Source: Oscillospiraceae bacterium (GTDB lineage Bacteria; Bacillota; Clostridia; Oscillospirales; CAG-272). Taken from it: a DNA stretch of 61,134 nucleotides. Both the position numbers and the translations under genes were made by a program. The notes under the pieces are model-generated. The model saw only the letters and a list, made by a program, of their open reading frames with translations. It was not told where the DNA came from and searched no databases. Location: the NCBI GenBank assembly GCA_015063745.1, contig SVTO01000011.1, forward strand, positions 1-61,134, written 5' to 3'. Positions 44,754 to 53,959 of this stretch are shown here, in pieces. Position 1 is the first letter of the stretch, and each line of letters opens with the position of its first letter.

Positions 44754-46511
44754 TTAAACCAGATGTCTCTTGATCTTTCTGGAGGTGGTCTTTTCGAATT
44801 CGGTGGTGCGGAATTCGATCTTGTGGATCTGCTTGAAGGAAGGCAGCTGTTTGTTCAGCGCGGTGATTTCCTTCTGGATCGCTTCCTGTACACCCGCATT
44901 GTCCAGACCGGCGGCAGCAGCGGCATCCGCACTGGGGAACACAACAGCGGTCAGTACGGTGGAACCGTTTTCTTCTCTGCCCACAACCACGGATTCGGCG
45001 ATCAGGGAAATGGGTTCCAGATACTCTTCGATTTCTTCGGGGAATACGTTCTTGCCGTTGTCCAGTACGATTACGGACTTCATTCTGCCGGTGATGTACA
45101 GATACTTGTCTTCGTCCAGATACCCTACGTCACCGGTACGGAACCAGCCGTCTTCGGTGAATGCTGCTTCATTGGCTTCGGGATTATTGTAATAACCCAG
45201 CATGACATTGTCGCCCTTTACCTGGATTTCCCCGGCCTTGTAACCGTTTTCGCCGATGTCTCTGCCGTCGATGCGGATTTCACAGCAGGGAACAGCAGGA
45301 CCTACGGAACCGCATTTGCGTCTGTAATAGGGAGTAACGGCTACCAGAGGAGAACACTCGGTGATGCCGAAGCCTTCGTAAATGGCAATGCCGAAGCGGT
45401 CGAAGGTGGAGATCATAGCAGGATCCAGTCTGGCACCGCCGCAGATGATCTTTACCAGTCTGCCGCCGAACGCTTCACGGATATCCTTGAACAGTGTATT
45501 GCTCAGGTCAATGCCAACTCGTCCCATGACACCTGCGATCTTCAGACCCATTTCCAGAACCTTGCCCTTACCGGAACGCTGGGCTTCGGAAACGATCTTC
45601 TTGTACATGGTGTTGACGAACAGAGGAACCAGAACCAGCGCGGTGGGGCGGTATTCCTTGAAGTTCTTCATAACATTGCGCAGAGAATCGTTGATGCAGA
45701 ACTGCGTACCCAGGGACAGACCAGCGAAGAAGCAGGCCAGCTCATATGTATGATGGATGGGCAGTACGGAAACCAGCACGTCGCTGTCGGTGAATTCGGT
45801 ACATTCGGTAGCATTGGCGATAACGGCAAAGATATTCTTCTGACTGAGCATAACGCACTTGGAGGTACCGGTGGTGCCGGAGGTGAAGAGCATTTCCGCC
45901 ATTCTTTCCGTATCCACGGGAGCGGTCAGCCAAGCGGTGTCTTCGTTTTCTTCACCGTTTGCCAGAGCGGCCGTGCAGGCTTCGTAATATGCCGTACCGG
46001 TTTCCAGAATGGTGTTGTAGGGAAGTACATATTCACTCTGTACATCCTCCGTACCGAAGGGAATGGCGTACTTTACCGTGGGATGATCGGCGGCGATATT
46101 GCCGAAGGTATCCTTGAAGGTGGCGGAATGTACCAGAGCGGTGGCGTCCACGCTTTCCAGGAATTTGCAGATTTCCGCGGGGGCCAGTTCCTTATCCATG
46201 GGGATGGCCACATAACCGGCGGCGAGGGTACCCATATAGGCAGCCAGCCAGTTTACGGAGGTTTCGCCGATCAGGGCAATGCGCACATCGATGTCGGGAA
46301 CACCCGCGAACTGTTTTCTCAGACCTGCGGCAAAATGCCAGCACATTTCGGAAAAGTCATGGAATGTGATGTTCTTGGCTTCCCCGTGTTCCTTCCAGAA
46401 AATAGCGGGTTTTTCGTTCCACTTTGCGATGATCTGCAGATAATTTCTTGCATCTGTGGGATTGGGAAGATCTCTCTTCAGTACCTTGTGATTCTTGACA
46501 GTGTATTTCAT
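44754..46511 (-). CDS. long-chain acyl-CoA synthetase-like AMP-binding protein
   Basis: 585 residues. ANL motifs are EMLFTSGTTGTSKCVMLSQK (about 207-226), YEGFGITECSPLVA (about 385-398) and GWFRTGDVGYLDEDKYLYIT (about 460-479), with the C-terminal Lys in TTSRKIKR. It activates fatty acids (or another acid) with ATP and CoA. It lies 41 bp downstream of a MarR gene on the same strand, sharing that gene's doubly operated promoter, so it is likely MarR-repressed and released by a fatty acid or phenolic ligand. Confidence 0.92.
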   Translation of the reverse strand: MKYTVKNHKVLKRDLPNPTDARNYLQIIAKWNEKPAIFWKEHGEAKNITFHDFSEMCWHFAAGLRKQFAGVPDIDVRIALIGETSVNWLAAYMGTLAAGYVAIPMDKELAPAEICKFLESVDATALVHSATFKDTFGNIAADHPTVKYAIPFGTEDVQSEYVLPYNTILETGTAYYEACTAALANGEENEDTAWLTAPVDTERMAEMLFTSGTTGTSKCVMLSQKNIFAVIANATECTEFTDSDVLVSVLPIHHTYELACFFAGLSLGTQFCINDSLRNVMKNFKEYRPTALVLVPLFVNTMYKKIVSEAQRSGKGKVLEMGLKIAGVMGRVGIDLSNTLFKDIREAFGGRLVKIICGGARLDPAMISTFDRFGIAIYEGFGITECSPLVAVTPYYRRKCGSVGPAVPCCEIRIDGRDIGENGYKAGEIQVKGDNVMLGYYNNPEANEAAFTEDGWFRTGDVGYLDEDKYLYITGRMKSVIVLDNGKNVFPEEIEEYLEPISLIAESVVVGREENGSTVLTAVVFPSADAAAAAGLDNAGVQEAIQKEITALNKQLPSFKQIHKIEFRTTEFEKTTSRKIKRHLV

Positions 46512-46552
46512 GATTGCAATAAACTCCTGTAATATTAGTATACTTGAATTGA

Positions 46553-46999
46553 TCAGACGGGGACAGCTTCCAGATGGTCAGCAATCCGGGTGAGTACGCT
46601 GTAGAAAATGGTCAGATGGGTTTCAGGGATATCGCCGATGATATGCTGTACGGAATCGTCAATGATTTTCTGGATTTCGGTCATGATTCTGTGACCGGTT
46701 TCGGTGAGAATCAGCTTGTTGTTGTATTTCGTACTTTTTTTGGTTTTGTATTCCACATAACCGGCGTCGCAGAGATCTCCGGTCAGGCGGGAAATGAATG
46801 CCTTATCCACGGAACAGCTCTGTGCCAGCTCCGTTGCGGTCATGCCCTCCGGTGTATGGCCGAGACTGACCAGATACATCAGATGCATACTCCGCAGACC
46901 GAACTTTTCCAGATGTTCGTTTTTGTACTTCTGCAGGTTTTTCGCCACCTTATCAATGGCAAAGCAAAACCGTGCAAAACGCTCTTCATTGGGCTGCAT
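46553..46999 (-). CDS. MarR-family transcriptional regulator
   Basis: 148 residues. A winged HTH at about 40-105 contains GMTATELAQSCSVDKAFISR and the wing GYVEYKTKKSTKYNN, framed by dimerisation helices. AGGAG precedes the ATG. It is first gene of an operon with an acyl-CoA synthetase and lies right behind two matching operators, so autorepression is likely. Confidence 0.92.
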   Translation of the reverse strand: MQPNEERFARFCFAIDKVAKNLQKYKNEHLEKFGLRSMHLMYLVSLGHTPEGMTATELAQSCSVDKAFISRLTGDLCDAGYVEYKTKKSTKYNNKLILTETGHRIMTEIQKIIDDSVQHIIGDIPETHLTIFYSVLTRIADHLEAVPV

Positions 47000-47021
47000 G
47001 GGTTACTCCTTTTTGAGAAAA

Positions 47022-47070
47022 TTGACAAGTCAACTTTTTATAGTATACCATATAAAAATTGACTTGTCAA
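47022..47070 (-). promoter_or_regulatory. MarR operon promoter with twin operators
   Basis: Minus-strand promoter TTGACA (47070-47065), 17-bp spacer, TATACT (47047-47042). Two dyads of the form TTGAC-NN-GTCAA lie at 47059-47070 (covering the -35) and 47022-47033 (just past the start). Together they are exact reverse complements of each other, so the whole region is a palindrome. Confidence 0.87.
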
Positions 47071-47185
47071 TATCCGGACGCAAATATATATGAATATATT
47101 CCGTTCCGGCGGTTTTTACCCCGGACAAAACCACACAAAACTTGTACAAATTGAATTGAAAACGATAAAATATCCCCCTATGCCC

Positions 47186-47214
47186 TTGACATTATTTTGC
47201 CATAGTGTTAAAAT
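47186..47214 (+). promoter_or_regulatory. promoter of the LarA-like gene
   Basis: TTGACA (47186-47191), 17-bp spacer, TAAAAT (47209-47214). Confidence 0.75.
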
Positions 47215-47278
47215 ATTGTAAGATGGATATTTGTGTGTAGCTATAACAAAATTCAATGACCTAAAGAAAGGTTTAACT

Positions 47279-48529
47279 ATGTATCTTACCTCTAACAGCG
47301 GTTTGTCGGATGCATCCATCCGTGAAGTCCTGGAAGCCTCCATTAAAGGAAAGGAACTGAAAAAAGTCCTGCTGCTTCCTCCCGATTTTACCCGTATGTA
47401 CAGCGGCGCGGGAAAGATTGTCGCCATGTATTGGGAAATGCTCCATGAAACCTGTGAAATCGATATTATGCCCGCTCTCGGTACCCACGTACCCATGACG
47501 GAAGAAGAATGGCGCGCTTTCTTCGGCGAAAATGTGCCCTTCGACAAAATGATCGTCCATAACTGGAGAACCGATGTGATCAAGATCGGTGAAGTGCCCG
47601 GTTCCTTTGTGGAAGAAGTATCCGAAGGCCTTGTGAATACCCCCATTGAGGTGGAAGTGAACAAGCGCCTGTTCGATCCCTCCTATGACCTGATCATCTC
47701 CATCGGTCAGGTTGTTCCCCATGAAGTAGTCGGTATGGCAAACTACTCCAAAAACATATTCGTAGGCTGCGGCGGTTCTTCCATGATTAATGCTTCCCAT
47801 ATGCTGGGCGCATTCTACGGTATGGAACGGATCATGGGTAAGGATTTCTCCCCCGTACGTAAGGTGTTCGATTACGCGGAAGAGAATTTCCTCGCTTCCA
47901 TTCCGCTGACCTATGTGCTGACCTGCACCACCAATACCGGTGACAAGACCAATTTCCACGGTATCTACGAAGGCAGAACCAGAGCCAATTTCGAAATGGC
48001 CGTTGCCCAGAGCCAGGATAAAAACCTGATCCATGTGGAAAAGCCCTTCAAGAAGGTTGTCGTAAACCTGGACCCCAGAGAATTCAAGAGTACCTGGCTT
48101 GGCAATAAATCCGTTTACCGTACCAGAATGGCCATCGAAGACGGCGGCGAGCTCATCGTTCTGGCACCAGCCGTGGACAAGTTCGGCGAAGATACCGAAA
48201 ACGACCGTCTGATCCGGAAATACGGCTATTGCGGCAGAGAAAATGTTCTGAAGCTGGTCAACGATCCCGCCAACGCAGATCTGCAGGCCAACCTGTCCGT
48301 TGCGGCACACCTGATCCACGGTTCCTCCGACGGCAGATTCAAGATCACCTACTGTACCGCACTGCTGAGCGAAGAAGAAGTTCGCGGCGTCGGCTTTGAG
48401 TATATGCCCTACGAAGAAGCTGCAAAGCTGTACGATCCCGCAGTGCTGACGGACGGCTACCATACCGTAAACGGCGAAGAGATCTTCTATATTTCCAACC
48501 CCGCTCTCGGCCTCTGGACAAGAGAATAA
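47279..48529 (+). CDS. LarA-like nickel-pincer hydroxyacid epimerase family protein (DUF2088)
   Basis: 416 residues from the ATG at 47279, preceded by AAAGAAAGG. KVLLLPPDFTRMYSGAG (about 27-43), ALGTHVPM (about 64-71) and GQVVPHEVVGMANYSKNIF (about 144-162) follow the lactate racemase (LarA) plan of binding the nickel-pincer nucleotide and inverting 2-hydroxyacids. No larB/C/E cofactor genes are adjacent. The substrate is not lactate by default; family members act on several hydroxyacids. It heads a run of same-strand sugar-acid genes. Confidence 0.86.
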   Translation: MYLTSNSGLSDASIREVLEASIKGKELKKVLLLPPDFTRMYSGAGKIVAMYWEMLHETCEIDIMPALGTHVPMTEEEWRAFFGENVPFDKMIVHNWRTDVIKIGEVPGSFVEEVSEGLVNTPIEVEVNKRLFDPSYDLIISIGQVVPHEVVGMANYSKNIFVGCGGSSMINASHMLGAFYGMERIMGKDFSPVRKVFDYAEENFLASIPLTYVLTCTTNTGDKTNFHGIYEGRTRANFEMAVAQSQDKNLIHVEKPFKKVVVNLDPREFKSTWLGNKSVYRTRMAIEDGGELIVLAPAVDKFGEDTENDRLIRKYGYCGRENVLKLVNDPANADLQANLSVAAHLIHGSSDGRFKITYCTALLSEEEVRGVGFEYMPYEEAAKLYDPAVLTDGYHTVNGEEIFYISNPALGLWTRE

Positions 48530-48545
48530 GCAGAGGATGACGGTA

Positions 48546-49388
48546 ATGGAAAAGATCATCGACCTGCATACACATACCCTTTGCTCTGACGGCTCCATGA
48601 CACCGACGGAACTGGTGCACCATGCCAAAGCCTCCGGTCTGACAGCGGTTGCGGTATCCGACCACGATACCATGGACGGCGTAAAGGAAGCAATGGCCGC
48701 AGGCAGGGAAATCGGCGTGGAGGTTGTTCCCGCGATTGAGCTGTCCGCCATTTCCGATACGGAAACCCACATCCTCGGCTACTTCATCGACCCGGATTCC
48801 GAAGTACTGGCCGCTGCGGTGGACAATATCCGTGCCATCCGTACCCAGCGCATCGGGGAAACCTGCGAAATGCTGGAAAAGTACAATATCCACGTAACGC
48901 TGGATGAGGTCAAGGCAAAAGCGGGCGGCGGTATTCTCTGCAGAGCCCATATTGCCAAGCTGATGACGGAAAAGGGATACAGCGAATCCCCCAAGGCAGC
49001 ATTCAACGAATGGCTGAACGTGGGATGTCCCTGTTACTCCGAATCCCAGGCACTGACCGATACGGAAGCGGTGGAACTGATCCGCAAAGCAGGCGGGGAT
49101 GCCTATCTGGCCCATCTGCACCTGACCAAGAAATCCGGTGGGGATCTGGAAAACTTTGTGAAGCATCTGGTGGATGCCGGCCTGACCGGTGTCGAAGGCT
49201 ATTATACCGACTATACCCCCGAGATGGCACAGACCTATCGGGATCTGGCGAAAAAATACGGTCTGAAGATTTCCGGCGGAACGGATTTCCACGGCAGCTT
49301 CAAGCCGCACATTTCCATCGGCCGCGGACTGGGAGACATGGTGATCCCCTACAGCGTGTTGGAAAACATGAAAGCTGGAAGAGAATAA
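48546..49388 (+). CDS. PHP-domain phosphoesterase (nucleoside 3',5'-bisphosphate phosphatase-like)
   Basis: 280 residues from the ATG at 48546, with AGAGG nine bases upstream. DLHTHTLCSDGSMTPTEL (about 6-23) gives the HxH metal site, AVSDHDTMDG the second histidine, then GGGILCRAHIAKLM and GGTDFHG near the C-terminus. The pattern fits the RNase AM / YciV group. It begins 17 bp after the LarA-like gene and is probably co-transcribed. Confidence 0.9.
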   Translation: MEKIIDLHTHTLCSDGSMTPTELVHHAKASGLTAVAVSDHDTMDGVKEAMAAGREIGVEVVPAIELSAISDTETHILGYFIDPDSEVLAAAVDNIRAIRTQRIGETCEMLEKYNIHVTLDEVKAKAGGGILCRAHIAKLMTEKGYSESPKAAFNEWLNVGCPCYSESQALTDTEAVELIRKAGGDAYLAHLHLTKKSGGDLENFVKHLVDAGLTGVEGYYTDYTPEMAQTYRDLAKKYGLKISGGTDFHGSFKPHISIGRGLGDMVIPYSVLENMKAGRE

Positions 49389-49428
49389 CAATCCGTAAAT
49401 AATATTTCATCATAAGGAGAAAAACACT

Positions 49429-50892
49429 ATGAAAAAAGCGAATATCGGTCTGATCGGTCTGGCTGTTATGGGTGAAAACCTGGTTCTGAACATGGAATCC
49501 AAGGGCTTCACCGTAGCCGTATTCAACCGTACCACGGAAAAGGTTGCCAACTTTGTAAACGGCAGAGGCGCCGGCAAGAACATTATCGGTGCATACTCTC
49601 TGGAAGAACTGGTAGAAAAGGTAGAAAAGCCCCGTAAGATCATGATGATGATCAAGGCAGGTTCCGCTGTAGACGCAATGATCGACACCCTGCTGCCCCT
49701 GCTGGATGACGGCGACATCATCATCGACGGCGGTAACTCCCACTTCCCGGACACCGCACGCCGTACCGCATACGTTGAATCCAAGGGCAAGCTGTACATC
49801 GGTACCGGTGTATCCGGCGGTGAAGAAGGCGCTCTGAACGGTCCTTCCCTGATGCCCGGCGGTTCTCCCGCTGCATGGCCCCATGTAAAGGAAATCCTGC
49901 AGGCAATCTGCGCCAAGGTGGAAGACGGTTCTCCCTGCTGTGACTGGGTAGGCGAAAACGGCGCAGGCCACTTCGTAAAGATGGTACACAACGGTATCGA
50001 ATACGGTGATATGCAGCTGATCTGCGAAGCATACCACCTGATGAAGAACCTGCTGGGTATGTCCGACGACGAAATGCACGAAGTATTTGCAGACTGGATG
50101 AAGGGCGACCTTGACTCCTATCTGGTAGAAATCACCCGCGACATTCTGGCATACAAGGATGAAGCAGGCGAACCCATCGTAGAAAAGATTCTGGATACCG
50201 CAGGCCAGAAGGGTACCGGTAAGTGGACCGGTATCGCAGCACTGGACGAAGGCGTGCCGCTGACTCTGATCGGTGAAGCCGTATTCGCCCGCTGCCTGTC
50301 CGCTATGAAGGAAGAAAGAGTTGCAGCATCCGGTGTTCTGGCCGGTGAAGCAGACGCTGCTCCCGCACTGACCGCTGAAGAAAAGGCTGCATGGATCGAA
50401 AACATCCGCTGCGCACTGCTGGCTTCCAAGATCGTTTCCTACGCACAGGGCTACACTCTGATGAGAGCAGCAGCCAAGACCTACGGCTGGAACCTGAACT
50501 ACGGCGGCATCGCTCTGATGTGGAGAGGCGGCTGTATCATCCGTTCCGTATTCCTGGGTAAGATCAAGGATGCATTTGACAAGGATCCCGCTCTGACCAA
50601 TCTGCTGTTGGATCCCTACTTCACCGAAAAGATGAAGACCCTGCTGCCCGGCTGGCGTAAGGTTGTAGCACAGGCTGCTATGTGCGGTATGCCCGTACCT
50701 GCATTCGCAAGCGCACTGTCCTACTACGACGGCTACCGCTGCGACCGTCTGCCCGCAAACCTGCTGCAGGCTCAGCGTGACTACTTCGGCGCACATACCT
50801 ACGAAAGAATCGACGCACCCAGAGGCGAATTCTTCCACACCAACTGGACCGGTCACGGCGGTGATACTGCTGCCAGCCAGTATGTGGTCTGA
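49429..50892 (+). CDS. gnd: 6-phosphogluconate dehydrogenase, decarboxylating
   Basis: 487 residues. NADP-binding GLAVMGENLVLNMESKGF (about 7-24), substrate loop SGGEEGALNGPSLMPGG (about 129-145) and GAGHFVKMVHNGIEYGDMQ (about 181-199) with the catalytic Lys are all intact. It oxidises 6-phosphogluconate to ribulose-5-phosphate and CO2. AAGGAG precedes the ATG. It lies between the PHP gene and a PfkB kinase, suggesting sugar-acid catabolism. Confidence 0.97.
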   Translation: MKKANIGLIGLAVMGENLVLNMESKGFTVAVFNRTTEKVANFVNGRGAGKNIIGAYSLEELVEKVEKPRKIMMMIKAGSAVDAMIDTLLPLLDDGDIIIDGGNSHFPDTARRTAYVESKGKLYIGTGVSGGEEGALNGPSLMPGGSPAAWPHVKEILQAICAKVEDGSPCCDWVGENGAGHFVKMVHNGIEYGDMQLICEAYHLMKNLLGMSDDEMHEVFADWMKGDLDSYLVEITRDILAYKDEAGEPIVEKILDTAGQKGTGKWTGIAALDEGVPLTLIGEAVFARCLSAMKEERVAASGVLAGEADAAPALTAEEKAAWIENIRCALLASKIVSYAQGYTLMRAAAKTYGWNLNYGGIALMWRGGCIIRSVFLGKIKDAFDKDPALTNLLLDPYFTEKMKTLLPGWRKVVAQAAMCGMPVPAFASALSYYDGYRCDRLPANLLQAQRDYFGAHTYERIDAPRGEFFHTNWTGHGGDTAASQYVV

Positions 50893-50927
50893 TCCGCGCC
50901 AAAACGGCTAACAGAATAGAAGACAAC

Positions 50928-50964
50928 ACGGTATAGGGGAACAGACTTTTTGTTCCCCTGCCGT
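50928..50964 (+). promoter_or_regulatory. intercistronic hairpin between gnd and the kinase
   Basis: AGGGGAACA pairs with TGTTCCCCT, extended by ACGG/CCGT, with loop GACTTTT. An A-rich run follows, not T, so it looks like an mRNA processing or stability element, or a terminator for the opposite strand. Confidence 0.55.
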
Positions 50965-51009
50965 AAAATATACCGAAAAATTCCATAACAGACAGGAGAA
51001 TACTGTATT

Positions 51010-52083
51010 ATGAAAATTCGTGAAAATTGTCAGTATGCAATCGTAGTACCCACCTCCATGGGTGTCAGAATCTGCCCCATGAACGGTCAGCCGGTACAGG
51101 CTTCCGATACCTTCTTTATGCAGGCAACCAGCGCGGAATCCAATGTTATTTCCGTTGCTTCCTACCTGGGTATGAAGACCAAGGTTCTGACCACCTTCGT
51201 AAAGGACAGCCCCATCGCAGACTTCATCAAGCGCAACCTTCGTTCCCGCGGCATCGACTATGAAGGTGCTGAAGTAGAACAGGGCGGTCCCTGGGGTTAT
51301 CGTCACCAGTTCAACATCGCAGACAGCGGTTACGGCTCCCGAGGTCCCCGCGTATGCAATGACCGTGCAGGCGAAGTAGGACGTACCCTGAACATCAAGG
51401 ATTTCGACGTAGAACGTATCTTCGGCGTAGAAGGCGTACAGATCCTGCATCTCTCCGGTCTGATCGGCGCTCTGTCCCCGGAAACCAGCGAATTCTGTCT
51501 GGAACTGGCTCGTGCCGCAAAGAAGCACGGTACTCTGATTTCCTTCGACCTGAACTACAGAGCTTCTTTCTGGAAGAACCGTGAAGAAGAACTCCGTGCT
51601 ATCTTTACCGAAATCGCATCCGTATCCGATATCCTGATCGGTAACGAAGAAGACTTCCAGCTGGCTCTGGGCATCAAGGGTCCCGAAGCAGGCGGTAAGG
51701 ATCTGTCCTCCAAGATCGACAGCTTCAAGGAAATGATCAGCGAAGTAAAGAAGGCATTCCCGAACGCACAGGTATTTGCAACCACCCTGCGTCAGGTTAT
51801 CAACGTAAACACCCACATCTGGGGCGCAATCCTGCTGGCCGGTGACGAATGGCACGTTGCAGAACCCCGTGAAATTCACGTTCTCGACAGAATCGGCGGT
51901 GGCGACGGCTTCGTAGGCGGTATGCTGTATGCGATCCTGCGTGAATGGGAACCCGAAAAGTGGGTACAGTTCGGCTGGGCTACCGGCGCACTGGCTACCA
52001 CTTTCCTGACCGACTACGGCCAGCCTGCTGATGAAGAACAGGTTTGGTCCATCTGGGGCGGCAACGCAAGAGTTAAGAGATAA
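51010..52083 (+). CDS. PfkB-family sugar (sugar-acid) kinase
   Basis: 357 residues. ISVASYLGMKTKVLTTF and GTLISFDLNYRASFWKNREE (about 177-196) resemble 2-keto-3-deoxygluconate kinases, and DRIGGGDGFVGGMLYAIL (about 296-313) is the PfkB signature with the catalytic Asp. ACAGGAG precedes the ATG. Next to gnd, a KDG- or fructose-type role is plausible. The same-strand acyltransferase genes begin 40 bp later. Confidence 0.87.
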   Translation: MKIRENCQYAIVVPTSMGVRICPMNGQPVQASDTFFMQATSAESNVISVASYLGMKTKVLTTFVKDSPIADFIKRNLRSRGIDYEGAEVEQGGPWGYRHQFNIADSGYGSRGPRVCNDRAGEVGRTLNIKDFDVERIFGVEGVQILHLSGLIGALSPETSEFCLELARAAKKHGTLISFDLNYRASFWKNREEELRAIFTEIASVSDILIGNEEDFQLALGIKGPEAGGKDLSSKIDSFKEMISEVKKAFPNAQVFATTLRQVINVNTHIWGAILLAGDEWHVAEPREIHVLDRIGGGDGFVGGMLYAILREWEPEKWVQFGWATGALATTFLTDYGQPADEEQVWSIWGGNARVKR

Positions 52084-52123
52084 GTAAAAACCACAAGATC
52101 ACACTATAAAAAATAGCAGCGTT

Positions 52124-53008
52124 ATGAATAGATACGAATTTGCACTGTATGTAGCAGAAAATACCGGCTTTACCAAGGAACAGATCGAAGGCGTAAAACC
52201 CGTTATGCAGCTGGTTCTGGACAAAGCCGAAGACCGTATTGCGTCTCTGGAAACGGAACTGGAACAGTTTAAGGATGACCATAAGACGGTTTATGCCATA
52301 ACGGACGACCTGGGCTTGGACAGAGCGCTGGGTATGCTGGCTGTCTCCCTGCTGATGACCAGAAAGTCCCATGAAATTTTCGTAAAAGAAAATATTCCGG
52401 ACAGAGTATTCATGTCTTCCATGAAGAACATCCGTGTCTGGACCAATACATATGCGGAAAACCATGACGGCCGGCTGGGTATGGATATTTACAGCTTTAT
52501 CCACCTGAACCTCAGAGGTGCATTCCTGCGCCACGGCAGACTGGAATACTGCATCATGCAGCATTATCAGGAAGAATTTGAGATTTGCGGACGCACTGTC
52601 AAACCCGGAGATATTGTACTGGATACCCATATCCCCGCTGACGGTCCCTTCCGTCCCGAGGATGTGCTGGAATCCTTCCGTCTGGCCCATGAGTACTACA
52701 AGACCGGCGATGTATCCGTTTTCATCTGCAGCTCCTGGCTTCTGCATCCTTCCATTGAGGCATACTGCAGACCGGAATCCAATATGCGGAAGTTCTACGA
52801 CTGCTTCAAGATCATTCACCATTCCGACAATCCGAAATGTGGGGATATGAAGCGCGTATTCGGCGACAATGCGAGCTACGATGATCTGGATGCTCTGGCG
52901 GAAAAGACCTCTCTGCAGCGCAGTCTGAAGGCATTCCTGAAAAACGGCGGCGTAATGGGAAGCGGATTCGGCGCATTCCTGTTCGACGGCGAGAAAATTT
53001 TGAAGTAA
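52124..53008 (+). CDS. NAT_N/GNAT_C-type acyltransferase paralogue 1
   Basis: 294 residues. An N-terminal helical part (about 1-100) is followed by NIRVWTNTY (about 105-113), a GNAT-like core with RHGRLEY (about 138-144) and HIPADGPF (about 167-174), then EDVLESFRLAHEYY, CSSWLLHPSI and PESNMRKF. The pattern fits the acyltransferase family with N-terminal NAT_N and C-terminal GNAT_C domains, whose substrates are unknown. It is the first of three tandem paralogues. Confidence in the three-fold paralogy is high; in the chemistry, low. Confidence 0.75.
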   Translation: MNRYEFALYVAENTGFTKEQIEGVKPVMQLVLDKAEDRIASLETELEQFKDDHKTVYAITDDLGLDRALGMLAVSLLMTRKSHEIFVKENIPDRVFMSSMKNIRVWTNTYAENHDGRLGMDIYSFIHLNLRGAFLRHGRLEYCIMQHYQEEFEICGRTVKPGDIVLDTHIPADGPFRPEDVLESFRLAHEYYKTGDVSVFICSSWLLHPSIEAYCRPESNMRKFYDCFKIIHHSDNPKCGDMKRVFGDNASYDDLDALAEKTSLQRSLKAFLKNGGVMGSGFGAFLFDGEKILK

Positions 53009-53014
53009 CAGACT

Positions 53015-53914
53015 ATGAACAGATACGGATTCGGCGTACATATTGCTGAAATCACCGGTTTCGGTGAAGAACATCTGACTGCTGTGAAGCCCGTTATGGC
53101 ACAGATTCTGGCGCAGGCGGAAGATGGACTGACTGTAATCGAAGACCATCTCACCCGGCATATGACCACATCGGCAGAGGTAACAGCCTTTGCGGAATCC
53201 CTGGGTCTGGACAAGGATCTGGGTATGCTGGCGATCACCTTGCTGCTCACCTCCCGAGCACATGACATCTATAGGGAGAGGGGGATACCGGAGGCGATTT
53301 TTACGGATACCATGAAAAATATCCGTATTGCGTGCAATGAATATGCCCATGACAACAACGGCAAAACCGGTATGACCCGTTACGCTTTTATCAGCCGGAA
53401 TATGGTCGGTGATGTTCTGCGTCACGGCAGACTGGAATACGAAATCGAGACTTTTTCCAAGGAAGATTACGAAGCCCACGGTATCACGGTGCATACGGGG
53501 GATCCGATTCTGAAAATCCATATTCCTTCCGACGAGCCGCTGCTTGTGGAGGATGCGGAGGAATCCTTCCGTCTGGCGTACCGGTATTACCGCCTGGCGC
53601 CGATCACACCGTTTATGTGTGAATCCTGGCTGACCTATCCGGGAAACAGACATTTCTGCAGACCGGATTCGAATATCATCCGGTTTATGGAATGTTTTGA
53701 TATTCTGGAATCCGAGGACTGTCCGAAATGCGGTGATCTGTGGCGTATTTATGGCAGACATGCAGACTTTGACCATCCGGAAACCTTTTCCGAAAACACC
53801 TCTCTGCAGAGAAGCCTGAAAGCCCATCTGCTCCGGGGCGGTACAATGGGGATGGGGTTCGGCATTTTCCTGTACGACGGTGAAAAACGCCTGACACGGA
53901 AAGAACAAAACTGA
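53015..53914 (+). CDS. NAT_N/GNAT_C-type acyltransferase paralogue 2
   Basis: 299 residues starting 6 bp after paralogue 1. The same blocks appear in order: NIRIACNEY, RHGRLEY, HIPSDEPL, EESFRLAYRYY, CESWLTYPG and PDSNIIRF. It is the most diverged of the three: Trp of the NIRVW block is Ala/Cys and DGPF is DEPL, so substrate or activity may differ. It has the MNRYGFGVHIAEITGFGEEH start shared by the family. Confidence 0.75.
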   Translation: MNRYGFGVHIAEITGFGEEHLTAVKPVMAQILAQAEDGLTVIEDHLTRHMTTSAEVTAFAESLGLDKDLGMLAITLLLTSRAHDIYRERGIPEAIFTDTMKNIRIACNEYAHDNNGKTGMTRYAFISRNMVGDVLRHGRLEYEIETFSKEDYEAHGITVHTGDPILKIHIPSDEPLLVEDAEESFRLAYRYYRLAPITPFMCESWLTYPGNRHFCRPDSNIIRFMECFDILESEDCPKCGDLWRIYGRHADFDHPETFSENTSLQRSLKAHLLRGGTMGMGFGIFLYDGEKRLTRKEQN

Positions 53915-53959
53915 TTTTATCTGTCCGCAGTCGGACAGAGGAGGAAAATAGGTGAAATA

